A DNA stretch of 64,000 nt, taken from contig JAJDAY010000030.1 of the NCBI GenBank assembly GCA_029261655.1, forward strand, positions 1 to 64,000. The letters are read 5' to 3'. Below, piece by piece: positions 54,317 to 63,600 of the stretch (within the stretch, counting starts at the first letter, position 1; each line of letters begins with the position of its first letter). The notes beneath the pieces are model-generated. The model saw only the letters and a list, made by a program, of their open reading frames with translations, made no database searches and was not told the DNA's origin. This DNA is from Nitrospinaceae bacterium. GTDB lineage: Bacteria > Nitrospinota > Nitrospinia > Nitrospinales > VA-1. A program made the translations under genes and the position numbers.

Positions 54317-54424
54317 ATGAATTGCCCGGTGGAAAACCCTTCAGAGCAGAAAACGGACGTTGCTCTTAAAGCCGAGTACGAACAGGCCCAGAAATTTCAA
54401 ACACCTCAGGCTTTATCGGAATAG
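54317..54424 (+). CDS. Possible 35-aa small protein
   Basis: Short frame starting MNCPVENPSEQ with a polar, Lys/Glu/Gln-rich composition; AAGGAA lies just before the ATG. It overlaps the 3' end of the opposite cobA/hemD gene by 19 bases. Composition looks coding but the length gives little statistical support. Confidence 0.25.
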   Translation: MNCPVENPSEQKTDVALKAEYEQAQKFQTPQALSE

Positions 54425-55944
54425 TGATCCTCAATCGCCGTGACCAGAGCGTCTACCGTGTACTCCTCTGGGACGATCGTGACCTTCAAGCCATTCTCTC
54501 TGGCCGTGTCTGCGGTGATCGGACCGATGCAGGCGAAGGTGACGCGATCCAGATGGGGACGCAATTCAGGGCCGGTCAGTTCAAGAAAATGAGTCACTGT
54601 GGAGGAGGAGGTGAACGTGACGACATCAATGACCCCGTCTTGCAACCGGCGGGCCAGATCTTCGTTCGTCCGGGTGGGATGAATCGTCTGGTAAGCGGGG
54701 ACAACATCCACCTGAGCGCCCATTTCACGCAGTCGGTCGGGCAGAATTTCTCTCGCTTTCAGGGCGCGAGGAATCAGAAAGCGTTTTCCCTGCACACTTT
54801 CCCCGCCCAGGCTTTCGATCAGTGATTCCGCTACAAAATTTTCAGGCACGCAATCCACCTGCATGCCAAATTCCAGGATGGCTTTTCCGGTTTTAGGACC
54901 GATGGCGTAAACACGCACTCCTTTCAATTCGCGGATGTCCTGACCGGTTTCTTTCAGCCGCCGCATGAAAAAATGGACGCCGTTGGCACTGGTGAAAATC
55001 AGGCCGTGGTATTTCGACAGACGGGTGAGGGCCTGATCGAGAGACGCCCAATCGGGCGGTGGAACGGTTTGAATGACCGGGAAGGAGACAGGCTCCGCGC
55101 CTTTATCCTGCAATAGATGAATCATGGAATCCGCTTGGCTTTCCTGGCGGGTGATCACCACCGTTTTGCCAAACAGAGGCAGGGTTTCAACCCATTCGAT
55201 GAGCGGTTTCATGTTGACCACCTCCCCGATAATGGTCAACGCGGGAGGGGCGATATTTTCTTTCATCGCGATGTCAACGATGGTTTTTAGAGTTCCCGTC
55301 CAGGTTTTTTGCCGGGCCGTGGTCCCCCACTGGGTCACTGCGATGGGTGTGTCAGGGGCCTTGCCGAAGTGTATTAATTTTTCGCAAATTTTGGGGAGCT
55401 TGCGCGCCCCCATCAGAAAGACCAGCGTTCCCGAACGGCTGGCGATTTTTTCCCAATCGATATGAATGTCCTCCTGATTTTTTTCATTGCTCCCGGTGAT
55501 GATAGTAACGGTGGAAGAAATATCCCGGTGGGTCAGGGGGATGCCGGCATAAGCCGCTACCCCGACCGGGGAGGTCACGCCGGGAACCACGGAAATGGGA
55601 AGTCCGGCTTTTTTCACAGCGATGGCTTCTTCACCGCCGCGACCAAAAATAAAAGGATCGCCGCCCTTAAGGCGGACCACAATTTTTCCCTGTCTGGCTT
55701 TGCTGATAAGAATCTCGTTGATTTCATCCTGCGGGATGCTGGCGTGTCCTGCTTTTTTACCGGCATAAATGGTTTCGGCATTCGGATCGGCAAAGCGCAT
55801 CATGTTCCAGTTGACCAAATGGTCATAGACGATGACATCGGCCCTCTCAAGCCATTCTTTGCCTCTCAGTGTCAGCAGGCCTTCATCGCCGGGGCCCGCG
55901 CCTACTAAAATGACCCGGCCTTGTTTGGGGGAGGAATCAGTCAT
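54406..55944 (-). CDS. cobA/hemD: Uroporphyrinogen-III C-methyltransferase / uroporphyrinogen-III synthase fusion
   Basis: Two enzymes of the tetrapyrrole pathway in one 512-aa protein. The N-terminal SUMT domain (about residues 9-245) has LVGAGPGDEGLLTLRG, VRLKGGDPFIFGRGGEE and PLTHRD. The C-terminal HemD domain (about 255-510) has GKTVVITRQ, IFTSANGVHFF and TFTSSSTVTHF. The product branch leads to sirohaem, haem d1 or cobalamin. ATG 55944 overlaps the rsmA stop by 8 bases. Confidence 0.93.
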   Translation of the reverse strand: MTDSSPKQGRVILVGAGPGDEGLLTLRGKEWLERADVIVYDHLVNWNMMRFADPNAETIYAGKKAGHASIPQDEINEILISKARQGKIVVRLKGGDPFIFGRGGEEAIAVKKAGLPISVVPGVTSPVGVAAYAGIPLTHRDISSTVTIITGSNEKNQEDIHIDWEKIASRSGTLVFLMGARKLPKICEKLIHFGKAPDTPIAVTQWGTTARQKTWTGTLKTIVDIAMKENIAPPALTIIGEVVNMKPLIEWVETLPLFGKTVVITRQESQADSMIHLLQDKGAEPVSFPVIQTVPPPDWASLDQALTRLSKYHGLIFTSANGVHFFMRRLKETGQDIRELKGVRVYAIGPKTGKAILEFGMQVDCVPENFVAESLIESLGGESVQGKRFLIPRALKAREILPDRLREMGAQVDVVPAYQTIHPTRTNEDLARRLQDGVIDVVTFTSSSTVTHFLELTGPELRPHLDRVTFACIGPITADTARENGLKVTIVPEEYTVDALVTAIEDHYSDKA

Positions 55945-56722
55945 GGTGAGTGTGGATGAAGTTTGAAAGGGTCGCAAAATCTTCCAGAGACAACGTTTCT
56001 CCACGGCGGGAAAGGTCGATCCCCGCCAGGTGGACAGGATCGCTTTCCAGCTGAAACTGATCCTGCCAGTCTTTTAAATTATTTTTCAACATTTTTCGTT
56101 TATGCAAAAACGCCGCGTTGACGACTTTAAAAAAAGTTTTCTGATCGTTCACCTGGACCTGCGGGCTTGTTAAAGGGGTCAGTTTGACCAGAGAGGAGTC
56201 GATTTTAGGCGGTGGTGAAAACGCCGTTTTGTCGATTTCCAGCAGTCGTTCCACCTGACAGTGGAATTGGATAAAAACAGTGAGCGATCCGTATTCTTTT
56301 TGGCCCGGACGGGCGACCAGCCGGTCCACCACTTCTTTTTGCATCATCACCGTCATGTCAATGACGTGAGCCCGAAAATCGATCAACCGTTTGACGATGT
56401 GGGTCGCGGCGTAATACGGCAGGTTGGACACCACTTTGAACTTGGGCCCGACACAACCATAGTCGAACTTTGTAGCATCGGCTTCAATCAGTCGGAAATG
56501 GTCCTTCCCGTTGAATTTTTGTCGCAGTTCATCACACAGCTTGCCGTCGATTTCAAGAGCCGTCAATGGATTAGGCGAGTCCAGCAGGTACTGGGTGAGT
56601 ATCCCCTTGCCGGGGCCGATCTCCAGAATCGTCTCTTCCGGGGAAATTTGAGCCAGCCGGACGATTTCCTCGGCGATGGACGTGTCTTTTAAAAAATTTT
56701 GTCCAAAAGGGCGTTTTTTCAT
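55937..56722 (-). CDS. rsmA: 16S rRNA (adenine1518-N6/adenine1519-N6)-dimethyltransferase
   Basis: KsgA/RsmA-type methyltransferase, 261 aa. QNFLKD near the start, EIGPGKGILTQYLL (SAM motif), LEIDGKLCDEL, and the catalytic NLPYYAATHI are present. It modifies the 3'-terminal hairpin of 16S rRNA late in 30S assembly. pdxA upstream is 2 bp away; pdxA-ksgA linkage is conserved in many bacteria. Confidence 0.95.
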   Translation of the reverse strand: MKKRPFGQNFLKDTSIAEEIVRLAQISPEETILEIGPGKGILTQYLLDSPNPLTALEIDGKLCDELRQKFNGKDHFRLIEADATKFDYGCVGPKFKVVSNLPYYAATHIVKRLIDFRAHVIDMTVMMQKEVVDRLVARPGQKEYGSLTVFIQFHCQVERLLEIDKTAFSPPPKIDSSLVKLTPLTSPQVQVNDQKTFFKVVNAAFLHKRKMLKNNLKDWQDQFQLESDPVHLAGIDLSRRGETLSLEDFATLSNFIHTHHD

Positions 56723-56724
56723 TA

Positions 56725-57720
56725 TCAGGAGACGACGCTGGCTTGGGAAAGTTCTGCCGCCTTTTTAAGAGCAACGATCAGGCTGTCTGGGGAGGCGGTT
56801 CCAGACCCCACAATATCGTAAGCTGTTCCGTGGTCCACCGATGTTCTCAGAATCGGCAGGCCGAGGGTGATGTTCACCGCCGTTCCTGCGGAATCCATTT
56901 TAATCGGGATCATGCCTTGATCGTGATACATGGTGATGACGGCGTCATAGGCTTCGAACTGATTGCGGATGAACAGGGCATCGGCGGAGAAGGGGCCATC
57001 GACCTGAATGTCCTCTTTTCGCGCCCCCTCCAGAGCGGGGATGATGGCGGTTTGTTCTTCGCCGCCAAAAATTCCGCCGTCGCCGCAATGCGGGTTCAAC
57101 CCGGTGACCGCGATCTTCGGCGTCAAAGTTACATGACGGTGCAGCCACTGATGGGTCAATCGGATCGTCGTGAGTACGCGGTCCACCGTGATTTTCCCGG
57201 AGACCTGGTTCAAGGGGAGGTGCGTGGTTGTCAAGACAACACGCAGGTTTTTGCCGGCCAGCATTAAGGCGACGTCTTTTGTTCCGGTGAGCTTCGCCAG
57301 AAGTTCCGTGTGGCCGGGATAGAAAAATCCGGCTTTATGAATACTCTCCTTGTTGATGGGAGCGGTGGTGATGGCGGAGACTCGATGGTCCAGCGCAAGT
57401 TTTACCGCGACCTCAATGTATTGCACGGAAGCCTGGCCGCCCTCGGCTGAGGCGGCCCCTCGTATCAGATCCGGGGAAACATTGTCCAGGTCGAGAACAT
57501 CGAGGGCGCCCGATTGAAACCGTGCCTGATCGGGAGATGAGACCGGATGAACGGTGATGGGCGTAGCCATTTGACGGGCAATGGATTCCAGAAAGCGGGC
57601 TGAGCCTATGACAATGGGCTGGCAGAAAAATATTTGTTCCTGAAAAGCTTTGACGATGATTTCAGGCCCAATACCAGCCGGGTCTCCCATCGTTATGGCA
57701 ATGCGCGCTGTGTGTTTCAA
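56725..57720 (-). CDS. pdxA: 4-hydroxythreonine-4-phosphate dehydrogenase
   Basis: NAD-dependent enzyme of pyridoxal-phosphate synthesis, 331 aa. ITMGDPAGIGPEI at the N-terminus, the TAPINKESIHKAG and GHTELLA segments, VTGLNPHCGDGG, MYHDQGMIPIK and the RTSVDHGTAYDI motif are family markers, with the metal-binding His residues in place. First gene of the pdxA-rsmA-cobA/hemD unit. Confidence 0.96.
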   Translation of the reverse strand: MKHTARIAITMGDPAGIGPEIIVKAFQEQIFFCQPIVIGSARFLESIARQMATPITVHPVSSPDQARFQSGALDVLDLDNVSPDLIRGAASAEGGQASVQYIEVAVKLALDHRVSAITTAPINKESIHKAGFFYPGHTELLAKLTGTKDVALMLAGKNLRVVLTTTHLPLNQVSGKITVDRVLTTIRLTHQWLHRHVTLTPKIAVTGLNPHCGDGGIFGGEEQTAIIPALEGARKEDIQVDGPFSADALFIRNQFEAYDAVITMYHDQGMIPIKMDSAGTAVNITLGLPILRTSVDHGTAYDIVGSGTASPDSLIVALKKAAELSQASVVS

Positions 57721-57790
57721 AGCTCAGAATCCCTTATATGAGAGGATTGTCTTCAGGATTCCCGGAGGTGGTGCAGGGTTGAGGAAGATT

Positions 57791-57830
57791 CTCTCCCGAT
57801 TCTCCTCGTCAAAAAGGAGAACCGGGAGAG
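57791..57830. terminator. Long GC hairpin between pckA and pdxA
   Basis: CTCTCCCG-A-TTCTCC (57791-57805) pairs with GGAGAA-C-CGGGAGAG (57816-57830): 14 pairs with one mismatch. It lies 10 bp beyond the pckA stop. No T-run follows on the minus strand, so it could be a Rho-independent-like end of limited strength or a messenger-stabilising hairpin. Confidence 0.5.
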
Positions 57831-57840
57831 ATAAAAAATA

Positions 57841-59493
57841 TTACTTTCTCAATTTGGTAATTTTTCCGGCGCTTTTCCCCGCCCCGGAAGGACGAGGGCT
57901 TGCCGCCAGAATTTCCTTGCTCACGGTCTTTTCGTATTCCTTGAAGTTTTCAACGAACTGATTTGCCAGCTCCTTGGCTTTCTTGTCGTAATCTTCCGGT
58001 CGTTTCCAGGTATTCCGCGGATTGAGGACTTCACTGGGCACACCTTCCACCTTTTCCGGAATATGCAATCCAAAAACCGGATCTACGAAGGTGGTCACTT
58101 TGTCGAGTTGTCCTTCAAGAATGGCTTTTATCATGGCCCGCGTGTGGACGATTTCCATCCTGGTTCCAACGCCGTAAGGCCCCCCGGTCCAGCCGGTATT
58201 GACCAGCCAGCAAGAGACATTGTGCTTGGCGATTTTTTCGCCCAGCATATTGGCGTAAACGGAAGGGTGCAGGGTCATGAATGGAGCGCCGAAGCAGGTG
58301 CTGAATATCGCCGAGGGTTCGCGGCTCAAGCCTTTTTCGGTTCCCGCGATTTTGGCGGTGTAGCCTGAGATAAAATGGTACATCGCCTGCTCGGGAGTCA
58401 GTTTGGCCACCGGCGGCATGATGCCGTAAGCGTCGCAAGTCAGCATGATGACATTTTTCGGATGACCTCCCGCCCCGGACAGAGTGGCGTTCGGAATATG
58501 CGATATGGGGTAGCTCGCCCGGGTATTTTCGGTGAGGCTGGAATCGTCGAGATCCAGACGGCGCGTGAAGTCATCGACCCGAACATTTTCCAAAATAGTC
58601 CCGAACCTGCGGGTGCACTCGTAAATGTCTGGTTCCGCCTCTTTTGACAGGCGAATGACCTTGGCGTAACAACCGCCCTCAAAATTGAAAACACCGTCGT
58701 CGCTCCAGCCGTGTTCATCGTCACCGATCAGAACCCGGTCTTTATCGGCGGAAAGCGTGGTTTTTCCGGTTCCAGACAGACCAAAGAAAATGGCGCTGTC
58801 GCCGTCTTTCCCAATATTGGCGGAACAATGCATGGACAATACGTTGTCTTTATGCGGAAGAATGTAATTGAGCACGGAGAATATGGACTTTTTGATTTCT
58901 CCGGCGTAGCTGGTCCCGCCGATCAAAACAAGTTGTTTGCCGTAATCGACGATCACGAATACTTCGGAATTGGTTCCGTCGATGGCGGGAATCGCCTGGA
59001 ACCCTGGAACGTGAATGACGGTGAACCCTGGGTCATGGGATTCCAGCTTTTCGGTCTCGGTGATCTTGATAAACATGTTTCTGGCGAACAGGCTGTGCCA
59101 CGCTGTTTCCGTTATGACGCGGATATGGAGTTGATGATTAGGATCGGCTCCGGCGCAACAATCCTGAACGAAAATCTCCCGGCCCTGAAGATAGGCTAAA
59201 ATTCGTGAATGCAAGGCGTCAAACTGTTCAACGGTGAAAGGCCGGTTGATTTTCCCCCACCAGATATTTTCCTGGCTGGAAGACTCCTGAACGATAAATT
59301 TGTCGTTGGGGGCTCGTCCGGTATATTCTCCTGTTTGGACGCAAATAGGACCCAGGTGAGAAAGAATACCCTCGGATTTGCGTATAATATTTTCGTAGAG
59401 GTCCGGGGTTGAAAGATTCCAGTGAACTTGCTTGAAATTTTTTATTCCATGTTGCTCTAAACCAACCTGATGCTTGAGGCCTTTCTCGGGCAT
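57841..59493 (-). CDS. pckA: Phosphoenolpyruvate carboxykinase (ATP)
   Basis: Converts oxaloacetate and ATP to PEP and CO2. Protein of 550 aa. P-loop GLSGTGKTT at residues 238-246, followed by the metal motif LIGDDEHGW and FNFEGGCYAKVI. TGRAPNDKF near the N-terminus, and RASYPISHIPN and the late NTGWTGGPYG are all conserved. A Ser/Lys-rich extension of about 20 residues closes it. GGAG 9 bp before the ATG. Confidence 0.97.
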   Translation of the reverse strand: MPEKGLKHQVGLEQHGIKNFKQVHWNLSTPDLYENIIRKSEGILSHLGPICVQTGEYTGRAPNDKFIVQESSSQENIWWGKINRPFTVEQFDALHSRILAYLQGREIFVQDCCAGADPNHQLHIRVITETAWHSLFARNMFIKITETEKLESHDPGFTVIHVPGFQAIPAIDGTNSEVFVIVDYGKQLVLIGGTSYAGEIKKSIFSVLNYILPHKDNVLSMHCSANIGKDGDSAIFFGLSGTGKTTLSADKDRVLIGDDEHGWSDDGVFNFEGGCYAKVIRLSKEAEPDIYECTRRFGTILENVRVDDFTRRLDLDDSSLTENTRASYPISHIPNATLSGAGGHPKNVIMLTCDAYGIMPPVAKLTPEQAMYHFISGYTAKIAGTEKGLSREPSAIFSTCFGAPFMTLHPSVYANMLGEKIAKHNVSCWLVNTGWTGGPYGVGTRMEIVHTRAMIKAILEGQLDKVTTFVDPVFGLHIPEKVEGVPSEVLNPRNTWKRPEDYDKKAKELANQFVENFKEYEKTVSKEILAASPRPSGAGKSAGKITKLRK

Positions 59494-59586
59494 TTAATTT
59501 TCTCCTTTATCCAGGACAATGTATAAAATATTGAAAAAACGGCAATTCCCCCTCTAAGGGCTGTGCAATTAAAATATAATAACCAT

Positions 59587-59613
59587 TTGATATCATTAAT
59601 TTTAACATATAAT
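59587..59613 (+). promoter_or_regulatory. Possible promoter of the spermidine-synthase-like gene
   Basis: TTGATA (59587-59592), a short 15-bp spacer, and TATAAT (59608-59613). A second TATAAT occurs at 59629-59634. The region is AT-rich, so false -10 boxes are likely. Confidence 0.4.
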
Positions 59614-59706
59614 TCGCAGAGGAGAAGGTATAATTGGCCTCCCGCCGGTTATTTTCCCTTTTTATGGGAAATATTCATAGCAAAAACCATAAACTTTTGG
59701 TAAAAA

Positions 59707-60627
59707 ATGGAAATTTCTGCAAATGACAATTCCTCCGACACAGATACATTCGAAATTCTTGCCAAAGCCCGGAGCCGGTTCAATGAAATTTATGTGATTC
59801 AAAATGGACTCAGGCGCGAAATGTGGTTCAAAGGCGGGGGCAGTTTTTTTCTGCAAAGCCGGATGGACACCGGGACCCGGAAACTCCCCATTTTGGTTTA
59901 TTCCAGAATGATGTTGTCTTCTTTGTTGTTTCAGCAGTCACCCAAACGGATTTTGATGTTGGGTCTTGGGGGAGGGTCCATTTCAAACTTCCTGCATCAC
60001 CGCTATCCCGAGGCGTGCATCGACGTGGTCGAGGTGGACTCAAAAGTCATCAATTTATGTAAAAAATTTTTCTATTTGAAAGAAACCGAAAATTATCGCT
60101 TGCACGCGATGGACGCCCGAGTGTTTGTGCAAAACCAGATCGGCAGAATTTCATATGACCTGATCCTGCTGGATGTCTTTAAAAGCAGTTCCGTTCCTTA
60201 TCATCTGAAGACCAAAGAATTTTACCGGCAAATTCGGGATATTCTGAATCCTCAGGGCGTGGTCGCATCAAATCTCTATGGGAAAAGCAATTTACTCAAG
60301 CCCGAGGACCGGGTGACTTTCGCCAGTGTTTTTCGCAGTCTTTATTTCTTTGAAGACCCGGATCGAGTCGCCACGGTCTTGATTGCGGCTGACCATGAGC
60401 CATCCTGGTCGCAAAAGGAAGTGCAATCCGCGGCAAGAAAATTTATCGGGGGCATGCCATTTTCCATGCCCGAACTGGCAAACATGTACAAGCCGGATTT
60501 ATTGGAAAACGCCGAAGCAAAAGTCTTCTCGGATGATTTTTCAAAGCAGGATTTTTCCAAGGCGGTGGAAGATAACAACACCCGTCAGGGAATCGATTTT
60601 CCCTATCCCATCAAGAGCCACGCCTGA
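59707..60627 (+). CDS. Spermidine-synthase-like methyltransferase-fold protein
   Basis: Protein of 306 aa of the SpeE-like superfamily. The nucleotide-binding MLGLGGGSISNFLHH (about residues 84-98) and the acidic end of the next strand, VVEVDSKVINL, are present. LILLDVFKSSSVPYHL replaces the usual catalytic DxTDP-type loop; the DVF...VPYHL form is typical of the fused-MFS or non-polyamine group rather than true spermidine synthases. No transporter is fused here. Substrate is unknown. It converges with the NHL gene with a 17-base overlap. Confidence 0.82.
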   Translation: MEISANDNSSDTDTFEILAKARSRFNEIYVIQNGLRREMWFKGGGSFFLQSRMDTGTRKLPILVYSRMMLSSLLFQQSPKRILMLGLGGGSISNFLHHRYPEACIDVVEVDSKVINLCKKFFYLKETENYRLHAMDARVFVQNQIGRISYDLILLDVFKSSSVPYHLKTKEFYRQIRDILNPQGVVASNLYGKSNLLKPEDRVTFASVFRSLYFFEDPDRVATVLIAADHEPSWSQKEVQSAARKFIGGMPFSMPELANMYKPDLLENAEAKVFSDDFSKQDFSKAVEDNNTRQGIDFPYPIKSHA

Positions 60628-63600
60628 GATCAAGAACCTGAACGCGGAAATTTTCGAAGTCCGCTACGATCAATTGCTGGCTCAGGATGGCAAGCCCGGC
60701 TACTTTGCCGAATTGTCCCAGGCGCTGTCCCGGATTATTTATTACGGAAATAATTTCCAACCGGTCATTTAACTGGAGAATCCGGTTGCTCCAGTAATCC
60801 GTGGCGAAGAACCCGTGTTCGGGATGGCTGGCGATAAAATAAATCTCTCCAAAACCAAGGCCTTCCTTTTTGAGTCCGCAAATAAACTTTCCGTCTTTGT
60901 TGAAAAATTTTAGCAGATAAGAAGATTTGTCTCCGATCAGGTAGTCTCCATTTTCCAGACAGTGAACGCTGACCGGCTCCGAAAGGTCGTGATCGAAGTT
61001 TTCCCTGATTATTGAGTCTCCATCGGGCGAGAAAACTTGAATTCGGTTGTGAGTGGGGTCGGCCACCCAAATCTGATTTAGAACGTCGATGGAAAGCGAA
61101 AATATAGGGCCCAGTCGCGGGTCGTCACTTTCCCGGTCTCCGAAAGACAAGAGGAATTCCCCTGCGGGGTTGAATTTTTGAATGCGGGTATTTTTTTCAT
61201 CGGCCACATAAATAAACCCCTGGCGGTCAACTTTTATATCGGTCGGATAATTGAAAAATCCGGGAGAGTTGCCCATACCGCCGAATTGGTTTTTGTAAAT
61301 GCCCCGACTGGAAAACCGTAGCACCTGATGGTTTTCATAATCTGTGACCATAATATCGTTTTCAGGAGTTGTGGCGATTCCATAAGGCTGGCGTAAGTTG
61401 CGGGTCATCGGACCGCTATTCGCAAAGGAAAACCAGTGGCCGGGAGAATTTGTTTCTTTTGGAATATTATCCGGTGCACAAGTTTTTTCAAACTCGAGAA
61501 TACGATTCACCTGATTCAGGATTTTGAAATTGCGGTTCAAGACGGCGTCCAGATTGTCCTGCCGAGGCTTCAGGGCGGCCAGACGGTCATTAACTTTGAG
61601 CGTCTGGTTCAATTCCTCGATCGTTTTATTTTCGTCGCCTGAATTCAGGATTCCGTTCAATCGGGAGGCTTCAAAGGAGAGTGTTTTTCTCTCCTGGATA
61701 TCTCGGTTAATCGTTTCTTCCAGTCCCCGGTAATAAGAGTTTAGATCTGTGAGCAGTCGCGCACCCGCAGACCGGGTTTTGTCCGAGCAAATTAAAATGC
61801 CGGTTCCAAGGGCGAGGCGAAAGAGATTATTGGCCTCGTTTATTTCCATCGTCAAGGCCATGCGCTTTAAGACACTGATTTGAAAATGGACCACCGCAAG
61901 GTCGTTCTGCAGAGTGATGGGGGCCTGTTTGTCCTCAGGGTTGACCCGGTTCGCCTTGGTTTCCACCTCATGCTTTTGCCCGGACAGGGTTTCAAGCTGC
62001 TGGAGCGTTTCAAGGAATTTGGATTCGTAAGCCCGCTGGTTTTCCAATAGACCCCAGAGAGTTTTTATGAGTTCGGCGTCCTCACTCAAAACAATGTCCA
62101 CTGAAAAGTGCAAGTGACCCCAGGACAGTCCCGAATTTGTTTTTCGTAAGCGCATTCCCTCCGTCAGTAAAGGTTGCGCCATTTCTTTTAACGTCAGGTT
62201 TTCTTCATCGAAGGCAACGGGTTTGAGGTCCGCCAGGGTCAAGTTGCCGGGCTGAGTGTCTGTGTCGGCACGCCTTTGAACCGCCCCAAGGTCGATCAGG
62301 TCTTTGAGAAGGGTTTCAAGCGACCGGTGAAGATGACCTTCCTCCTGAAACCCCAGTAAAATTTTAAAAAACTTTTCCGAGTCCTGGGGTTCAAAGAATT
62401 GTCTTTTTAAGGTTTCTTTGATTTCATGATGCTGGGGAAATTTTAGGGCCGCACCTTTGATACCTGCCAGAAGACTGCGTGTCTCGAAATGGAATTGCCT
62501 GAGAACGTCCATTATCCTGGCGTTGGAGTTGGACCGGATGAGGAAAGTCTCCCACTTTCCTTCCTGCCCCTCCGATTGCGCAAAAGATTCCATCATGGTT
62601 TTTTCATTTTTCTCCCTGGCTTCCAGCAAGCGGATCACCTGTTTGCCCACACGGGCCAGGTGACTTTCCGCGAAGTCCACGCAGGTTTTTAAGCGGGACT
62701 CGCCGAGGGGGGCGTTGATGACATTGCCGAAGAACTCGGCTCCCTGTTCCACGACTTTTCGGTACACATAGAAAATGTGGCGCAATTCCCTGAAACGGGC
62801 TCTGTCCAGAGTTTCCGCCTGATATAGATTTTTATTGAAGACCGAGGGATCGTCGCATTGCTTGAGAACTTGTTGCTGTTCGGCAAATAACAGCTGGTTG
62901 TGACTGACTGCGGCTTCTTCCCATTCGGCATGCGCGGTCAGCACATTTTCACGAACGGCATCCAGGTGGCGGGAGAAAATTTCGAACCCCTGTAACAGTA
63001 AACTTTCGTTTCCGATGTCCTCCGTTTCAACAGAAAGACGACTGAGTTTTAGCAGAAGGTCTAACGCAATATTATTTTCCGTATTGATATTTTTTTCAAG
63101 CAGTTGACGAACAGCGTTCTGGCAGGGGGCAAGGGCATTTTCATCGTCCTGATCATTTTGCGTCTCAGGGTGGGTTGTATGCGGAAGTTTAAATGCCGTC
63201 ACTTCGGTGGCGAAAGTCAGTCCGACGTACAATGTTCCGTCGGAAGCAATGGCCGTGAGGCCCGGTGCCTTGAGCGGAACCGCGTTTTCGGATTCCCTCA
63301 ATTCATACAGAAATTGTCCGTTGGACGAAAACACCTGAATCCGGTCGTTGTTCAGGTCGGCGACGTATAAAAGACCGTCGGGACCCACGGAAACAGAAAG
63401 TGGATATTCAAATTGCCCCGTATTTTTTCCCCGTTCCCCAAAAGCGAGGACAAGATTCCAGCGATTGTCGAACTTTAAAATTCGGTGGTTGCCGCTGTCG
63501 GAAATAAAATAGTTTCCGTGACGGTCGGAGGCGATGGAAGTCGGAAACTCAAAAGCCGGGGGGGTGAATAAACTCTTGGGAGTTTCATAACAGCAGGCCA

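Noticed and set aside
63386..63388. GTG taken as the start of the NHL protein
   Set aside because: The frame upstream is open to the window edge and keeps encoding NHL blades, so the gene is partial rather than starting there.
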